Shown here: positions 25,325 to 33,372 of the stretch, in pieces
How the letters are laid out: every line of letters starts with the position of its first letter
How positions within the stretch are numbered: position 1 is the first letter of the stretch
Source of the DNA: CAIOHW01 sp964432565
GTDB lineage: Bacteria; Bdellovibrionota; UBA1018
NCBI GenBank assembly: GCA_964432565.1
Contig: CAYSOA010000011.1
Coordinates: forward strand, 1-64,000
Length of the DNA: 64,000 nucleotides
Direction of reading: 5' to 3'
Notes under the pieces: generated by a model
The model's input: only the letters and a program-made list of their open reading frames with translations
What the model was told of the DNA's origin: nothing
The model's database searches: none
Made by a program: the position numbers and the translations under genes

Positions 25325-25369
25325 ATCGGGACGCACGGAAGCGCCGATGGCCCCCCGGTGCGTCCCGAT
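25325..25369 (-). terminator. Long hairpin between acpP and fabF (attenuator-like)
   Basis: A perfect 12-bp inverted repeat (ATCGGGACGCAC at 25325-25336, GTGCGTCCCGAT at 25358-25369) with a 21-base loop. On the acpP transcript it starts about 28 bases after the stop codon and is followed by TCATTTC, only weakly T-rich. Most likely a partial terminator or RNA-stability/processing element that lets acpP be made in excess. Confidence 0.55.
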
Positions 25370-25397
25370 GGAAAAACTCACAAACTCGCGAAAGACC

Positions 25398-25640
25398 TTA
25401 GTGGGTCGTCTTCGAGGCGATGTACTTCACCACGTCACCAACGGTCTTCATCTTCTCGGCATCTTCATCAGGGATGTCGAGATCAAACTCTTCTTCCATC
25501 TGCATGACGAGTTCGACAATGTCGAGGCTGTCGGCGCCGAGGTCTTCGATAAACGAGGCCGTAGGGGTCACCTTCTCAGCTTCAACGGCAAGCTGGTCGC
25601 AGATCAGGGTTTTGACTCTTTCTTCCAAGGAAGCAGACAT
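25398..25640 (-). CDS. acpP: Acyl carrier protein
   Basis: An 80-residue acidic helical protein with the phosphopantetheine site D-S-L at Ser 38 (L-G-A-D-S-L-D-I-V-E) and the typical E-E-E-F-D-L-D-I-P-D-E-D. It carries acyl chains for the Fab enzymes encoded on both sides. ATG 25640 has GGAGAG 8 bases upstream; an in-frame TTG five codons earlier is less likely. Confidence 0.97.
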   Translation of the reverse strand: MSASLEERVKTLICDQLAVEAEKVTPTASFIEDLGADSLDIVELVMQMEEEFDLDIPDEDAEKMKTVGDVVKYIASKTTH

Positions 25641-25691
25641 GCTTTTTCTCTCCAAAAATGGTCCGGAAGGCTCAGGCCTGCCGGGCTTTCT

Positions 25692-26444
25692 TTACATGTA
25701 TAATCCGCCATTCACTCCAATCACCTGTCCGGTGATGTAGCGACTTGCCGAGGAAGCAAGGAACGCAACGACGTTCGCCACGTCCTCTGGTTCTGCGACA
25801 AATCCCAGCGGAATGTTGCGCAGCATTCCCTCTTTTTGGGCCTCCGTCAAGTCCTGAGTCATGTCGGTTGCGACGAACCCGGGAGTGATGACATTGGCTC
25901 GAACTCCGCGACTTCCCAGCTCTTTTGCCACACTCTTGGTAAAGCCGATCAGCCCCGCCTTGGCTGCCGAGTAGGCGCCCTGACCGGCATTGCCCATCTC
26001 TCCGATGACCGAAGAAATCTGGATGATGCTGCCTGCGCGCGCTCGCATCATTCCCCGGGTGGCCGCCCGAGTGCAGTAGATGGCGCCCTTGAGGTCGACA
26101 TCGAGGGTCTTGTCGAGGTCTTCATCCTTGAGGCGCATTAAAAGTCCGTCGATGGTGATACCCGCGTTATTCACCAGAACGGCAAGCGGGGCACCATGGG
26201 CTTTCGTGACCCGGTCGAGCGCTTCGTCCACTTCGACCGAGGAGGCGACGTTGAAGCCGCAAAGTTCAGCCGAGCCTCCGGCGGTGCGGATTTCGTCGAC
26301 CACCTTGCGGGCACGCTCCTCGCTGGAGGCGAAATTCACCAGCACATGAAAGCCGTCGGAGGCCAGTTTTCGACTGATGGCCGCGCCGATCCCGCGGGAG
26401 GCGCCAGTGACCAGAGCCAGGGGTTTTTTGCTTGCTTCAGACAT
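25692..26444 (-). CDS. fabG: 3-oxoacyl-ACP reductase
   Basis: A 250-residue short-chain dehydrogenase. It has the NADP-binding T-G-A-S-R-G-I-G at 13-20, N-N-A-G-I-T, catalytic Ser region and Y-S-A-A-K, ending with V-I-G-V-N-G-G-L-Y-M as in FabG. It reduces 3-ketoacyl-ACP. Chosen ATG 26444 has AAAGGAA at a normal distance; the longer open frame upstream reads Cys/Arg-rich antisense-like residues and overlaps fabD. The order fabH-fabD-fabG-acpP-fabF is the standard fatty-acid cluster. Confidence 0.96.
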   Translation of the reverse strand: MSEASKKPLALVTGASRGIGAAISRKLASDGFHVLVNFASSEERARKVVDEIRTAGGSAELCGFNVASSVEVDEALDRVTKAHGAPLAVLVNNAGITIDGLLMRLKDEDLDKTLDVDLKGAIYCTRAATRGMMRARAGSIIQISSVIGEMGNAGQGAYSAAKAGLIGFTKSVAKELGSRGVRANVITPGFVATDMTQDLTEAQKEGMLRNIPLGFVAEPEDVANVVAFLASSASRYITGQVIGVNGGLYM

Positions 26445-26469
26445 GACCGGGTTCCTTTCCTGTTGGGCT

Positions 26470-27513
26470 TCAGGCGTTCCAGAGGGTTTCGAGGTTTTTG
26501 AGGCCCGCCAGGTCGCCCATGCCATGCACCGAGCACGGCATCGAGGCCGCCTGACTGATGCGTTTGGCGAGGCCCTGCAGCACTTTTCCGGGGCCAAACT
26601 CCACTCCTGTGGAGAACCCCTGTTCGAGCATCGACAGCATCGATTGCTTCCACAGTACCGGGTGGTCCACCTGTTCGACGAGGAGTTCGAAAACCACTCC
26701 CGGCTCACGGGTCAGTCGCGCCGTCCGATTGGGAACATAGGGACAGCTGGGCAGGGCTGGCCGTTCCGCTGGCGATGCATCCGCAAAAAGGTGTGCCATG
26801 CGTTCCCGCGCCGGAGCCATCAGACGGCAATGGAACGGAGCACTGACGTTCAGGGGAATCGCTTTTCCACCAGCAAACTGAGAATCCCCCTTGATCAGGG
26901 CCACCGCTTCGCTGACGGCGTCTGCCGAGCCCGCGATGACGATCTGGCCGGGAGCGTTGAAGTTGGCGGGCTGGACAATAGCATCGACCGAGAGTTCGGT
27001 CTCGGTCGCCGTACGTCCCGCGCGCTTCAGTCGGGCCGACTCCGTGGCTTTTTCACAGAGGGCGTCAATCCAGTCATCGCCCCCCATCACTGCGGCCATG
27101 GCGCCCTCTCCGGCAGGAACCGCCTTCTGCATGGCGGCGCCTCGCTCACGAACCCAGCGCACGGCCGAGCTCAGGGGCAGGGATCCAGCCGCAACCAGAG
27201 CGGAGTACTCCCCCAGGGAGTGTCCGGCGACGACCGCGGGTTCAAAGCCCAGTTCCTTGCGTGCCACCCGAAATGCAGCGACTGAAACGGTCACCAGGGC
27301 CGGCTGGGTATTTTCGGTCAGTGTCAGTTCGGCGTCCGGACCCTCGAAGCAAAGCGCCTTCAGGTCCTTGCTGATCGCATCCGATGCTTCCTCGAAGACC
27401 TCACGGGCCACGCTGAAGTTCTCGAAAAGCTCCTTGCCCATTCCCACGGACTGCGCCCCTTGCCCGGGAAACAACGCCATCCAGTTTTTTGAGGGTGAGC
27501 TTGGGGTATTCAT
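26470..27513 (-). CDS. fabD: Malonyl-CoA:ACP transacylase
   Basis: A 347-residue FabD, longer than the usual 310. It has the N-terminal F-P-G-Q-G-A-Q and the active serine in G-H-S-L-G-E (Ser 99). Further on are the active-site His (A-P-F-H-C-R-L-M) and a catalytic-domain Asn/Gln region. The extra length is mainly a charged insertion around A-R-L-K-R-A-G-R-T-A-T-E-T-E. It loads malonyl groups onto ACP. ATG 27513 with AAGGAG upstream is preferred; the frame is open earlier but overlaps fabH. Confidence 0.94.
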   Translation of the reverse strand: MNTPSSPSKNWMALFPGQGAQSVGMGKELFENFSVAREVFEEASDAISKDLKALCFEGPDAELTLTENTQPALVTVSVAAFRVARKELGFEPAVVAGHSLGEYSALVAAGSLPLSSAVRWVRERGAAMQKAVPAGEGAMAAVMGGDDWIDALCEKATESARLKRAGRTATETELSVDAIVQPANFNAPGQIVIAGSADAVSEAVALIKGDSQFAGGKAIPLNVSAPFHCRLMAPARERMAHLFADASPAERPALPSCPYVPNRTARLTREPGVVFELLVEQVDHPVLWKQSMLSMLEQGFSTGVEFGPGKVLQGLAKRISQAASMPCSVHGMGDLAGLKNLETLWNA

Positions 27514-27538
27514 GGTTCTGGTCTCCTTGAAAAGAGGT

Positions 27539-28549
27539 TCACCACCGAAGGCAGACAGAGCCGTAGGTGAGTCCGGCGCCAAAGACATCGAGCACCAGCA
27601 GGTCGCCACGCTTGATTTTTCCGCTTCGAACACCTTCGTCGAGCATGGTGGGAATCGTTGCGGCAGAGGTGTTTCCGTAGCGGTCGACATTGACCAGTAC
27701 CTTGTCCATCGGAAAGTCGAGACGATTGGCCACCGCTTCGATGATGCGCAGGTTGGCCTGATGGGGAACGAACCAGTCGAGATCCTTGAGGCTGAGCCCG
27801 TTGGTTTCGAGCGCCATGACCGCATATTCAGCAAGGGTCTTGACGGCCACCTTGAAAACCTCGCGCCCCTTCATGGTGATCTTGTTCACCTGCGCATCGA
27901 GAATCTCATGCGTCACCGGGAGCTTTGAGCCTCCGGATGGACACAGAATGAGATCGGTCATCGCTCCGTCGGCCCCAAGATGGCTTGAAAGAATTCTGGA
28001 GCGATCGTCGAAATCGGTGCGTTCAATCAACACGGCTCCGGCGCCGTCTCCAAAGAGGATGCAGCTGGCGCGGTCCTGCCAGTTGACGAACGAGCTCAGT
28101 ACTTCGGCTCCAATCACCAGGACACACTTCTTCTGGCCTGCGCGAATGAACATGTCGGCGGTCGTCAGAGCGTAGAGAAAGCCGGAGCAGGCCGCGTTCA
28201 TGTCGACCGTCCCTGCATTTCGAGCGCCGATGCGATGCTGAACCCAAGCCGAAGCCCCCGGAATCAGGGTGTCCGGCGAGCAGGTGGCCTGCAGGATGAG
28301 GTCGACGTCCTCAGGCCTCTTTCCGGCCATTTCGAGGGCGAGAAGAGCGGCACGGGCACTGAGGGCCGAATTGGTCTCGTCGGGATTGCCCGGTTCCGAG
28401 ATCCGGCGTTCGCGAATGCCGGTGCGTTCGCGAATCCATTCGTCGCTCGAATCGATCTTTGCGGCCAGCTCGTCGTTCGTCAGGATGCGCTTCGGAAAAA
28501 CCGAGCCCGTCCCGGTGATCCGGCTCGAGTACATTTTGTGTGGAGTCAT
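27539..28549 (-). CDS. fabH: 3-oxoacyl-ACP synthase III
   Basis: A 336-residue KAS III with the complete triad: Cys 121 in N-A-A-C-S-G-F, His 263 in P-H-Q-A-N-L-R-I, and Asn 293 in Y-G-N-T-S-A-A. It starts fatty-acid synthesis by condensing an acyl-CoA with malonyl-ACP. Two ATGs, at 28549 and 28534, are possible; the family N-terminus (about S-S-R-I-T-G-T-G) fits either. It follows plsX by 31 bases. Confidence 0.95.
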   Translation of the reverse strand: MTPHKMYSSRITGTGSVFPKRILTNDELAAKIDSSDEWIRERTGIRERRISEPGNPDETNSALSARAALLALEMAGKRPEDVDLILQATCSPDTLIPGASAWVQHRIGARNAGTVDMNAACSGFLYALTTADMFIRAGQKKCVLVIGAEVLSSFVNWQDRASCILFGDGAGAVLIERTDFDDRSRILSSHLGADGAMTDLILCPSGGSKLPVTHEILDAQVNKITMKGREVFKVAVKTLAEYAVMALETNGLSLKDLDWFVPHQANLRIIEAVANRLDFPMDKVLVNVDRYGNTSAATIPTMLDEGVRSGKIKRGDLLVLDVFGAGLTYGSVCLRW

Positions 28550-28580
28550 GTGCTACCCGTCTCCCGAATCGTTCTCGTCA

Positions 28581-29702
28581 TCAAGTGCTCTGTTGGGGGT
28601 TCAGCCCCGATGAAAGGTTTTCCTGAAGTGCCTCGTCGAGGCTTTCGACGACGCGTTTTTCGAGTGCCGCATGAGCCCGAAGCAGGGCGTTACGAATGGC
28701 CCTCGGATTGCTTCGGCCGTGGCAGATGAACGCATAGCCGGCCACTCCGAGCAGAGGTGCGGCACCGTATTCCGCATAATCGAGTTTTTTCTTCAGACTG
28801 CGAAAGATCGGAGCGGCCAGCGCGAGTCCGACCGAGGCAACGGGGTTTCGTCGTGCCCCCTCCTTCAGGATCTGAACAACGGCCGACCCCAGTCCTTCAA
28901 CCGACTTGAGCATGACATTTCCGACGAACCCATCCGTCACGACCACATCGACAACGCCCTTGAAGATCTCCTTGCCCTCGGCGTAGCCCTTGAATTGGGC
29001 GATTTTTGAGAAGTGGGGAAGGGATTCGATCAGCGCCAGGGTCGAGCGCGTGAGTTCGTTGCCCTTGCCACGTTCTTCGCCGTTCGAGAGCACCCCGACT
29101 CGCGGAAGTCCCGGCGACTTGCGGTCTACCTGGGCAAAAAGGGCACCCATGACGGCAAAATCACGGAGGTGCTCGGGCTTGCAATCGACGTTGGCCCCGA
29201 CGTCCAGGACGACGCAGCCATCCCGACTCAGAGTGGGGAGAGTGACGGCAATTCCAGGGCGCTCGACGCCTTTGAGGCGCCCCATGTGGATCAGCGCCGA
29301 AGCCATCATGGCACCGGAGTGTCCGGCACTGATAAAGGCCGCTGGGGGATTTTCTAAAGATCTCGACTTCCAGCTGTCGGCGGCCATGCGGCAGCCAATA
29401 TTGATGGAGGCCTGCGGTTTCTGCCGGATCGACTTGATGGAGTCCTGCATGTCGATCGACTCCGACGCCTGAATCCAACGCACGGATGGGCTTCGGTGAC
29501 CTGATTTTTCTGAAACTTCGAGAGCGCGCCGCAGCGGCGCAAAACGTCGCGATCGAAGAAGGCGGGCGCAAGAGTTTTGATCGCCCACCAAAATCAGATC
29601 GGCGTTACTCTTCTTGAGGTCTTCCAGGGCAAGAACCGCTCCCTGAAGGATCGACTGGGGGGCTTTGTCGCCCCCCATCACGTCCAGGATGAGCTGAGCC
29701 AT
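28581..29702 (-). CDS. plsX: Phosphate acyltransferase
   Basis: A 373-residue PlsX. It begins with I-L-D-V-M-G-G-D-K-A-P and contains S-A-G-H-S-G-A-M-M-A-S, D-V-G-A-N-V-D-C-K-P and L-S-N-G-E-E-R-G-K-G-N. The C-terminal half has T-D-G-F-V-G-N-V and G-A-A-P-L-L-G-V. It forms acyl-phosphate from acyl-ACP for glycerolipid synthesis. It lies 6 bases after rpmF, the usual rpmF-plsX-fab order. Confidence 0.96.
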   Translation of the reverse strand: MAQLILDVMGGDKAPQSILQGAVLALEDLKKSNADLILVGDQNSCARLLRSRRFAPLRRALEVSEKSGHRSPSVRWIQASESIDMQDSIKSIRQKPQASINIGCRMAADSWKSRSLENPPAAFISAGHSGAMMASALIHMGRLKGVERPGIAVTLPTLSRDGCVVLDVGANVDCKPEHLRDFAVMGALFAQVDRKSPGLPRVGVLSNGEERGKGNELTRSTLALIESLPHFSKIAQFKGYAEGKEIFKGVVDVVVTDGFVGNVMLKSVEGLGSAVVQILKEGARRNPVASVGLALAAPIFRSLKKKLDYAEYGAAPLLGVAGYAFICHGRSNPRAIRNALLRAHAALEKRVVESLDEALQENLSSGLNPQQST

Positions 29703-29708
29703 GCCGAA

Positions 29709-29915
29709 CTAGTTCGCGGCGAGCTCAGTCGTCTTGATCTTCGGAGCCTTCACCAGCTTGCCCGAGTAATGGCCACAGGCGCAAACGCGGTGAGGGCGGG
29801 TGGGCTCGTTGCACGACGCACAGGTTGTGATCGTGGTGGAGGCCAGCTTGTTGCCAGCGGCAAAACGACGCATGTTGCGACGGCTCTTTGAAATCTTCTT
29901 CTTGGGTGTTGCCAT
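29709..29915 (-). CDS. rpmF: Ribosomal protein L32
   Basis: A 68-residue L32. The N-terminus is K-K-K-I-S-K-S-R-R-N-M-R-R, and four Cys sit in the pattern C-A-S-C and C-A-C-G, the zinc-binding form. Typically placed between yceD and plsX. The ATG has AGAAGGAGA upstream. Confidence 0.96.
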   Translation of the reverse strand: MATPKKKISKSRRNMRRFAAGNKLASTTITTCASCNEPTRPHRVCACGHYSGKLVKAPKIKTTELAAN

Positions 29916-29942
29916 GGTTTCTCCTTCTATAAAAAAACAGGG

Positions 29943-30599
29943 TTACGACTTCGATGCACCAATTCTCAAATTCTTCAGCGCCGAAAAAGCGTTGGAGGGC
30001 TGAATTCTCGCGCAGGCGCAGCGCCCCCGGTTCTGGTCGGCACCGCAGTTCGCGCAGATGCCCTTGCAGTCTTCATTGCAGAGAGGCTGAAACGGCATCA
30101 CGAGCTGAAGTTGTTCTGTCAGGACGTTGGAAAGGTCAATCAGATCTTCGGGAAGATAAGTGATGTCGAGATCCTGATGCAGCGACCCCTCGCCCGCAAA
30201 ATCGTGGGCGTGGCGCGCGTGCCCACTCAGTTTTCCAATCACTTTTCCGGTGGTTCTTCCCTGCTTGTCGGTGTCCAGATGGGCAATGCCGGCCATCGAA
30301 GGATCCCGGCAGAATAGGGCCGAGAAATGAGGCGAGCAGGGCATGCGATACGAGGAGGCGCAACGACTGCAAAGGAGCTCCACTTCGGTTCGGATCTGCC
30401 CCTGGACCACAATCACCCCATCCACCTGCCGGAGAGTCAGGTCCCCTTCCAGGGGGCGCGGAGCCAGGGATGCGGAAGACGCAAGAACAGGCTCCGCGCG
30501 CTCATCCACAAGAGCGACGGCATCGAGAGCCCATTTGTCCTTTTCAGTGAAGTGGACCTCAGTGCCCAGTTCGCTGATTTCATGAAGAAAAAGTTTCAT
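29943..30599 (-). CDS. yceD: YceD/DUF177 family protein
   Basis: A 218-residue protein with the DUF177 hallmark: L-C-S-R-C at about 80 and the C-terminal Cys cluster C-N-E-D-C-K-G-I-C-A-N-C-G followed by C-A-C. Cys-rich C-terminal ends of this family bind zinc and are linked to 23S rRNA accumulation. It is directly upstream of rpmF, as in most bacteria, and probably the first gene of the long rpmF-plsX-fab operon. Confidence 0.9.
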   Translation of the reverse strand: MKLFLHEISELGTEVHFTEKDKWALDAVALVDERAEPVLASSASLAPRPLEGDLTLRQVDGVIVVQGQIRTEVELLCSRCASSYRMPCSPHFSALFCRDPSMAGIAHLDTDKQGRTTGKVIGKLSGHARHAHDFAGEGSLHQDLDITYLPEDLIDLSNVLTEQLQLVMPFQPLCNEDCKGICANCGADQNRGRCACARIQPSNAFSALKNLRIGASKS

Positions 30600-30689
30600 G
30601 TCCCTATATCAGTGCCGAGGTCGGGCGCACGTCGCTCGACCCTTGTCGGTCTTCCTCTTGCTTCCTTTTGGTGCTGAGAGAATCGCCGC

Positions 30690-30719
30690 ACCTTAGCCGG
30701 AAAGCGTTCTTTGCGTCAA
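30690..30719 (-). promoter_or_regulatory. Putative promoter upstream of yceD
   Basis: On the minus strand: TTGACG (30719-30714), an 18-base spacer, then TAAGGT (30695-30690), about 90 bases before the yceD start. The -35 is good, the -10 mediocre. It would drive the yceD-rpmF-plsX-fab operon. Confidence 0.38.
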
Positions 30720-30736
30720 TTCAGGAATTTGGAGGG

Positions 30737-31792
30737 TCAATCGACCGGCTGAATCTTCAGGGAGCGGCCAAACTGGTAGTCAAACCGGTGGGTGCGCTCG
30801 AGCAGCCGTATCCAGCGTTGAGCCGAGGGCTGGGAGGTGAGCGGGTGCTGCACGAGGGCGTCGATCAGGGCGTGGGGAGTGAGGGAGTCGCGCAGGGGGG
30901 AGGGTGCGATCCTTCGGGTTCTCTTCCAGAAGTCGGAGACCATCTCGAAAAGCGTCTTGCCGCCGCCAGCCAGATGACCGCCTGTCGTTCTTCCTGCTCC
31001 TTTTTGGACCCGAACTCGAAGGGGCCCGAACGAGGACCACCCCGCCGTATGGGCGGCTGGAACGGCGTCGGACACCCAGCAGATTCCACTCGGATGCAGG
31101 CGGTGGGTCCATAGGGTGACCACATCAGCGACATGCACCCCGTCGGGAATCAGCTCGATCAGCAATCCCGGGTGTCCCAGGGCTGCTCCGAGGATTCCCG
31201 GGTGCCGGTGATGAAAGGGCATGGCGTTCCAAGCGTGGGTCAGGGCGCGTGCTCCCTCGTGAAAGGCTTTTTCGACCAGATCAGGAGGGGCGTCGGAGTG
31301 CCCGATGCTGATGGTGATCTGGTGCTCCCGAGCCCAGTGCAGGATTCGGCGGATTTCTGGCCATGGGCCTCGCTCTGGAGCAAGAGTGACGCGGGCCAGG
31401 GTTTTTCGCGACTCTTCGTGCCAGCGGCGAAGCAGGGAAAGGCTCGGCGCGATGAGATTGGACGGAGGGTGGGCTCCGCAGCAGCTGCGTGAGAGGAAGG
31501 GGCCTTCGAGGTGAATCCCGAGCGGAAAGGCGTATCCGGCGCGGGGGCCGGTCTCGTGCCATCCGTGAATCCAGTCGCCGAGGCGTCGCAGAGCCTCCTC
31601 GAGTGGTCGCTGACGTGCGGAAAGTGTGGTGGGAAGAAATGCGGCCACCCCTTTCGCGAAAAGCCTGCGGCACATTCGGTCGAGATCGCGGGGGGAGGCC
31701 TTCATGAGGTCCACTCCAAAGGCTCCGTGAAAGTGCAGATCGATGGCACCGAGCGTGCGGATGACCGTGGCTTTATCCTTGACCCGTTTCAT
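30737..31792 (-). CDS. N-acetylglucosamine-6-phosphate deacetylase-like amidohydrolase
   Basis: A 351-residue amidohydrolase of the NagA type. Visible motifs: D-L-H-F-H-G-A-F-G-V-D near the N-terminus, G-I-H-L-E-G-P-F-L around 95 (metal-ligand Glu), S-I-G-H-S-D-A, L-T-H-A-W-N-A-M, D-G-V-H-V, and S-D-A-V-P. In NagA these bind one metal ion and deacetylate GlcNAc-6-P, linking amino-sugar or peptidoglycan recycling to glycolysis. It is about 30 residues shorter than E. coli NagA, missing most of the N-terminal beta-sandwich. No nagB or sugar transporter is beside it, so the substrate is not proven. Start uncertain: ATG 31792, or GTG 31804 four codons earlier. Confidence 0.78.
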   Translation of the reverse strand: MKRVKDKATVIRTLGAIDLHFHGAFGVDLMKASPRDLDRMCRRLFAKGVAAFLPTTLSARQRPLEEALRRLGDWIHGWHETGPRAGYAFPLGIHLEGPFLSRSCCGAHPPSNLIAPSLSLLRRWHEESRKTLARVTLAPERGPWPEIRRILHWAREHQITISIGHSDAPPDLVEKAFHEGARALTHAWNAMPFHHRHPGILGAALGHPGLLIELIPDGVHVADVVTLWTHRLHPSGICWVSDAVPAAHTAGWSSFGPLRVRVQKGAGRTTGGHLAGGGKTLFEMVSDFWKRTRRIAPSPLRDSLTPHALIDALVQHPLTSQPSAQRWIRLLERTHRFDYQFGRSLKIQPVD

Positions 31793-31820
31793 GGCTCGTG
31801 GCACCCCAAGAGCCTAACAT

Positions 31821-32726
31821 ATGGCCACTTCAAGCAAAATGAACCGAGCGAAAAAAGCCGCAACCCGCAAACCGGCGAAGAAGGCTGCCCCGACCATCAC
31901 GGGAAAGTCTTTGAAGTCCAAATCCAAGGCGATGGCTCCAAAGAAGGCCGCTGGAAAGGCCGTTGCGCCCAAAAAGACGTCTGGCAAGGCAGGGATTCAG
32001 GCGATCCTGACCGCCTTCCGCGGAAAGCCCAAGTCCTCGGCAGCGGGGGCCGCTGCGTCGACCGGTAAGGCGAAAGTGGTGGCGAAGCCCTCCAAAGGGG
32101 TGAAGGCCGGCAAGCCGGGCAAGAAGGCGGTTGCAGTCGTTCCTCCGGTGAAGCGCGGTGCTGTTGTAGCGGCAAAGGCTGCGGGAAAAGCAGCATCCCG
32201 GGATAAGGCGGTTGCCACGGAAGTCCGGATGGCGGCGAAGCCTCATCAGGAGGCCGTTTCGTCAAAGACCAAGAAAGCTAGCCCTGGCAAGCCCGGCAAG
32301 AATTCCGCAGCGATGGCTGCTGCTGCTGTCGTCGAGAAAGTGGCTGCCCAGCTCAGCGGACGCAGCCAGAGCCGTCCGCAGACCGACACGGTTTGTCGCG
32401 AAGTGGCCTGCGAGGGGTTGGGAACGACGGGCGGCTACTGTCGTCTGCACTACATCAAAAACTGGCGTAAGATTAAGCTCAAGGAAGTGATTCTCAGCGA
32501 AGGCAAACTCAATATCTACATCGAGGAGTTGGTCGCCAAGTATCCCGAGAAATACCTCGAGGCCATTCGCAACGATCTGGCCAACGAGAAGGAATTCGCA
32601 AAAGTCATTTCCGATCTCGATCTCGATGAGTCTGTCGACGAGTTTGAAGGCGACGGGTCGTCCGACGGCGATGCGGTGATCGATTCGATCAAGCGCGAGT
32701 TCGAGGACGACGCCGACGGGTTCTAG
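31821..32726 (+). CDS. Histone H1-like Lys/Ala-rich protein with C-terminal Cys/His motif domain
   Basis: A 301-residue protein in two parts. Residues 1-180 are low-complexity, rich in Lys, Ala, Pro, Gly and Ser (A-K-K-A-A-T-R-K-P-A-K-K-A and similar), as in histone H1/HC1-type bacterial DNA-binding tails. Residues about 190-270 form a folded, conserved-looking domain. It opens with V-C-R-E-V-A-C, nine residues, then C-R-L-H-Y-I-K-N-W, a C-x4-C-x9-C-x2-H arrangement that could bind zinc, and continues in a helical region with Y-I-E-E-L-V-A-K-Y-P. The last 30 residues are acidic. Probably a nucleoid-associated or regulatory protein; function unproven. It is transcribed divergently from the NagA-like gene, with only 28 bases between starts. 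Confidence 0.72.
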   Translation: MATSSKMNRAKKAATRKPAKKAAPTITGKSLKSKSKAMAPKKAAGKAVAPKKTSGKAGIQAILTAFRGKPKSSAAGAAASTGKAKVVAKPSKGVKAGKPGKKAVAVVPPVKRGAVVAAKAAGKAASRDKAVATEVRMAAKPHQEAVSSKTKKASPGKPGKNSAAMAAAAVVEKVAAQLSGRSQSRPQTDTVCREVACEGLGTTGGYCRLHYIKNWRKIKLKEVILSEGKLNIYIEELVAKYPEKYLEAIRNDLANEKEFAKVISDLDLDESVDEFEGDGSSDGDAVIDSIKREFEDDADGF

Positions 32727-32733
32727 TTTCTGC

Positions 32734-32761
32734 GACCTGCTCCACGGGAGTGGGGCAGGTC
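32734..32761. terminator. Hairpin between convergent genes (terminator-like)
   Basis: GACCTGCTCCAC, 4-base loop, GTGGGGCAGGTC: a 12-bp stem with one G-T wobble, starting 8 bases after the stop of the histone-like gene and just before the end of the opposite-strand gene. No T-run follows on either strand, so termination efficiency is uncertain. Confidence 0.5.
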
Positions 32762-32763
32762 GA

Positions 32764-33372
32764 TCAATGGAGTCCTGAGCCCTGTCCTGGTTTTTTCGGG
32801 GGCACCACAAAAAGGGACTCGGCCTGCTGCTCCTCATCGGCAAGGCGCTTTTTGAAGTCTGGATCATTCTTCGAAAGCCAGTCGTCAGCAGCCTCATCGA
32901 GCACGGGGTTGGACTTGTCCACCTTGAGATAGATGCGCCGTTTGGCGACTTCGGTTTCGGTCCACTGCAGGGGGGCGGACCCCAGCGCAGCGAGAGCAGG
33001 AGAGAGGAGAGCCGGATTTCCCTCTTCGTCCGGGCCGCGCTCGAAAAGCGCAGTAAAGAGATCACCGGCCGCGTCCACGCAGGCCGCCAGAAGGTCTTCG
33101 ACCGTCGGACTACTGGCCTTCGGGTCAAAGTCGCAGCTCGTGTGAATCGTCGTGGCCGAGAGCTTTCCCGTCTCGACCAGTGAGATGCGCACCACGACTT
33201 CATCCGAGTAAATTTCGCCCGAAGCCACGAAGCGAGGTTCAGAAGCGCCCTCCAGGTTCTTCACCCGCTCACCGAAGTTGGCGGAGAAGACTTCATTGAC
33301 CATCTTCGTATAGTCGGCCGGCAGGGGCGAAAAGGAGGATGCTGTCGGTTTGCGGCGTTCCTTGATGCTCAT
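32764..33372 (-). CDS. Unrecognised soluble protein downstream of the HtrA protease gene
   Basis: A 202-residue protein with no signal peptide or membrane helix. The N-terminus is basic; the rest is acidic (many Asp/Glu), with a C-terminal Pro/Lys-rich tail. There is an A-A-C-V-D-A-A-G-D-L-F region near 105. No family recognised. Its ATG overlaps the htrA stop by 4 bases (ATGA), so it is coupled to a periplasmic protease, though itself likely cytoplasmic. It ends close to the histone-like gene coming the other way. Confidence 0.65.
   Translation of the reverse strand: MSIKERRKPTASSFSPLPADYTKMVNEVFSANFGERVKNLEGASEPRFVASGEIYSDEVVVRISLVETGKLSATTIHTSCDFDPKASSPTVEDLLAACVDAAGDLFTALFERGPDEEGNPALLSPALAALGSAPLQWTETEVAKRRIYLKVDKSNPVLDEAADDWLSKNDPDFKKRLADEEQQAESLFVVPPKKPGQGSGLH

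Noticed and set aside
32734..32761. A fully functional intrinsic terminator between 32726 and 32764
   Set aside because: The stem is good but there is no T-run on either strand, so it is kept only as terminator-like.
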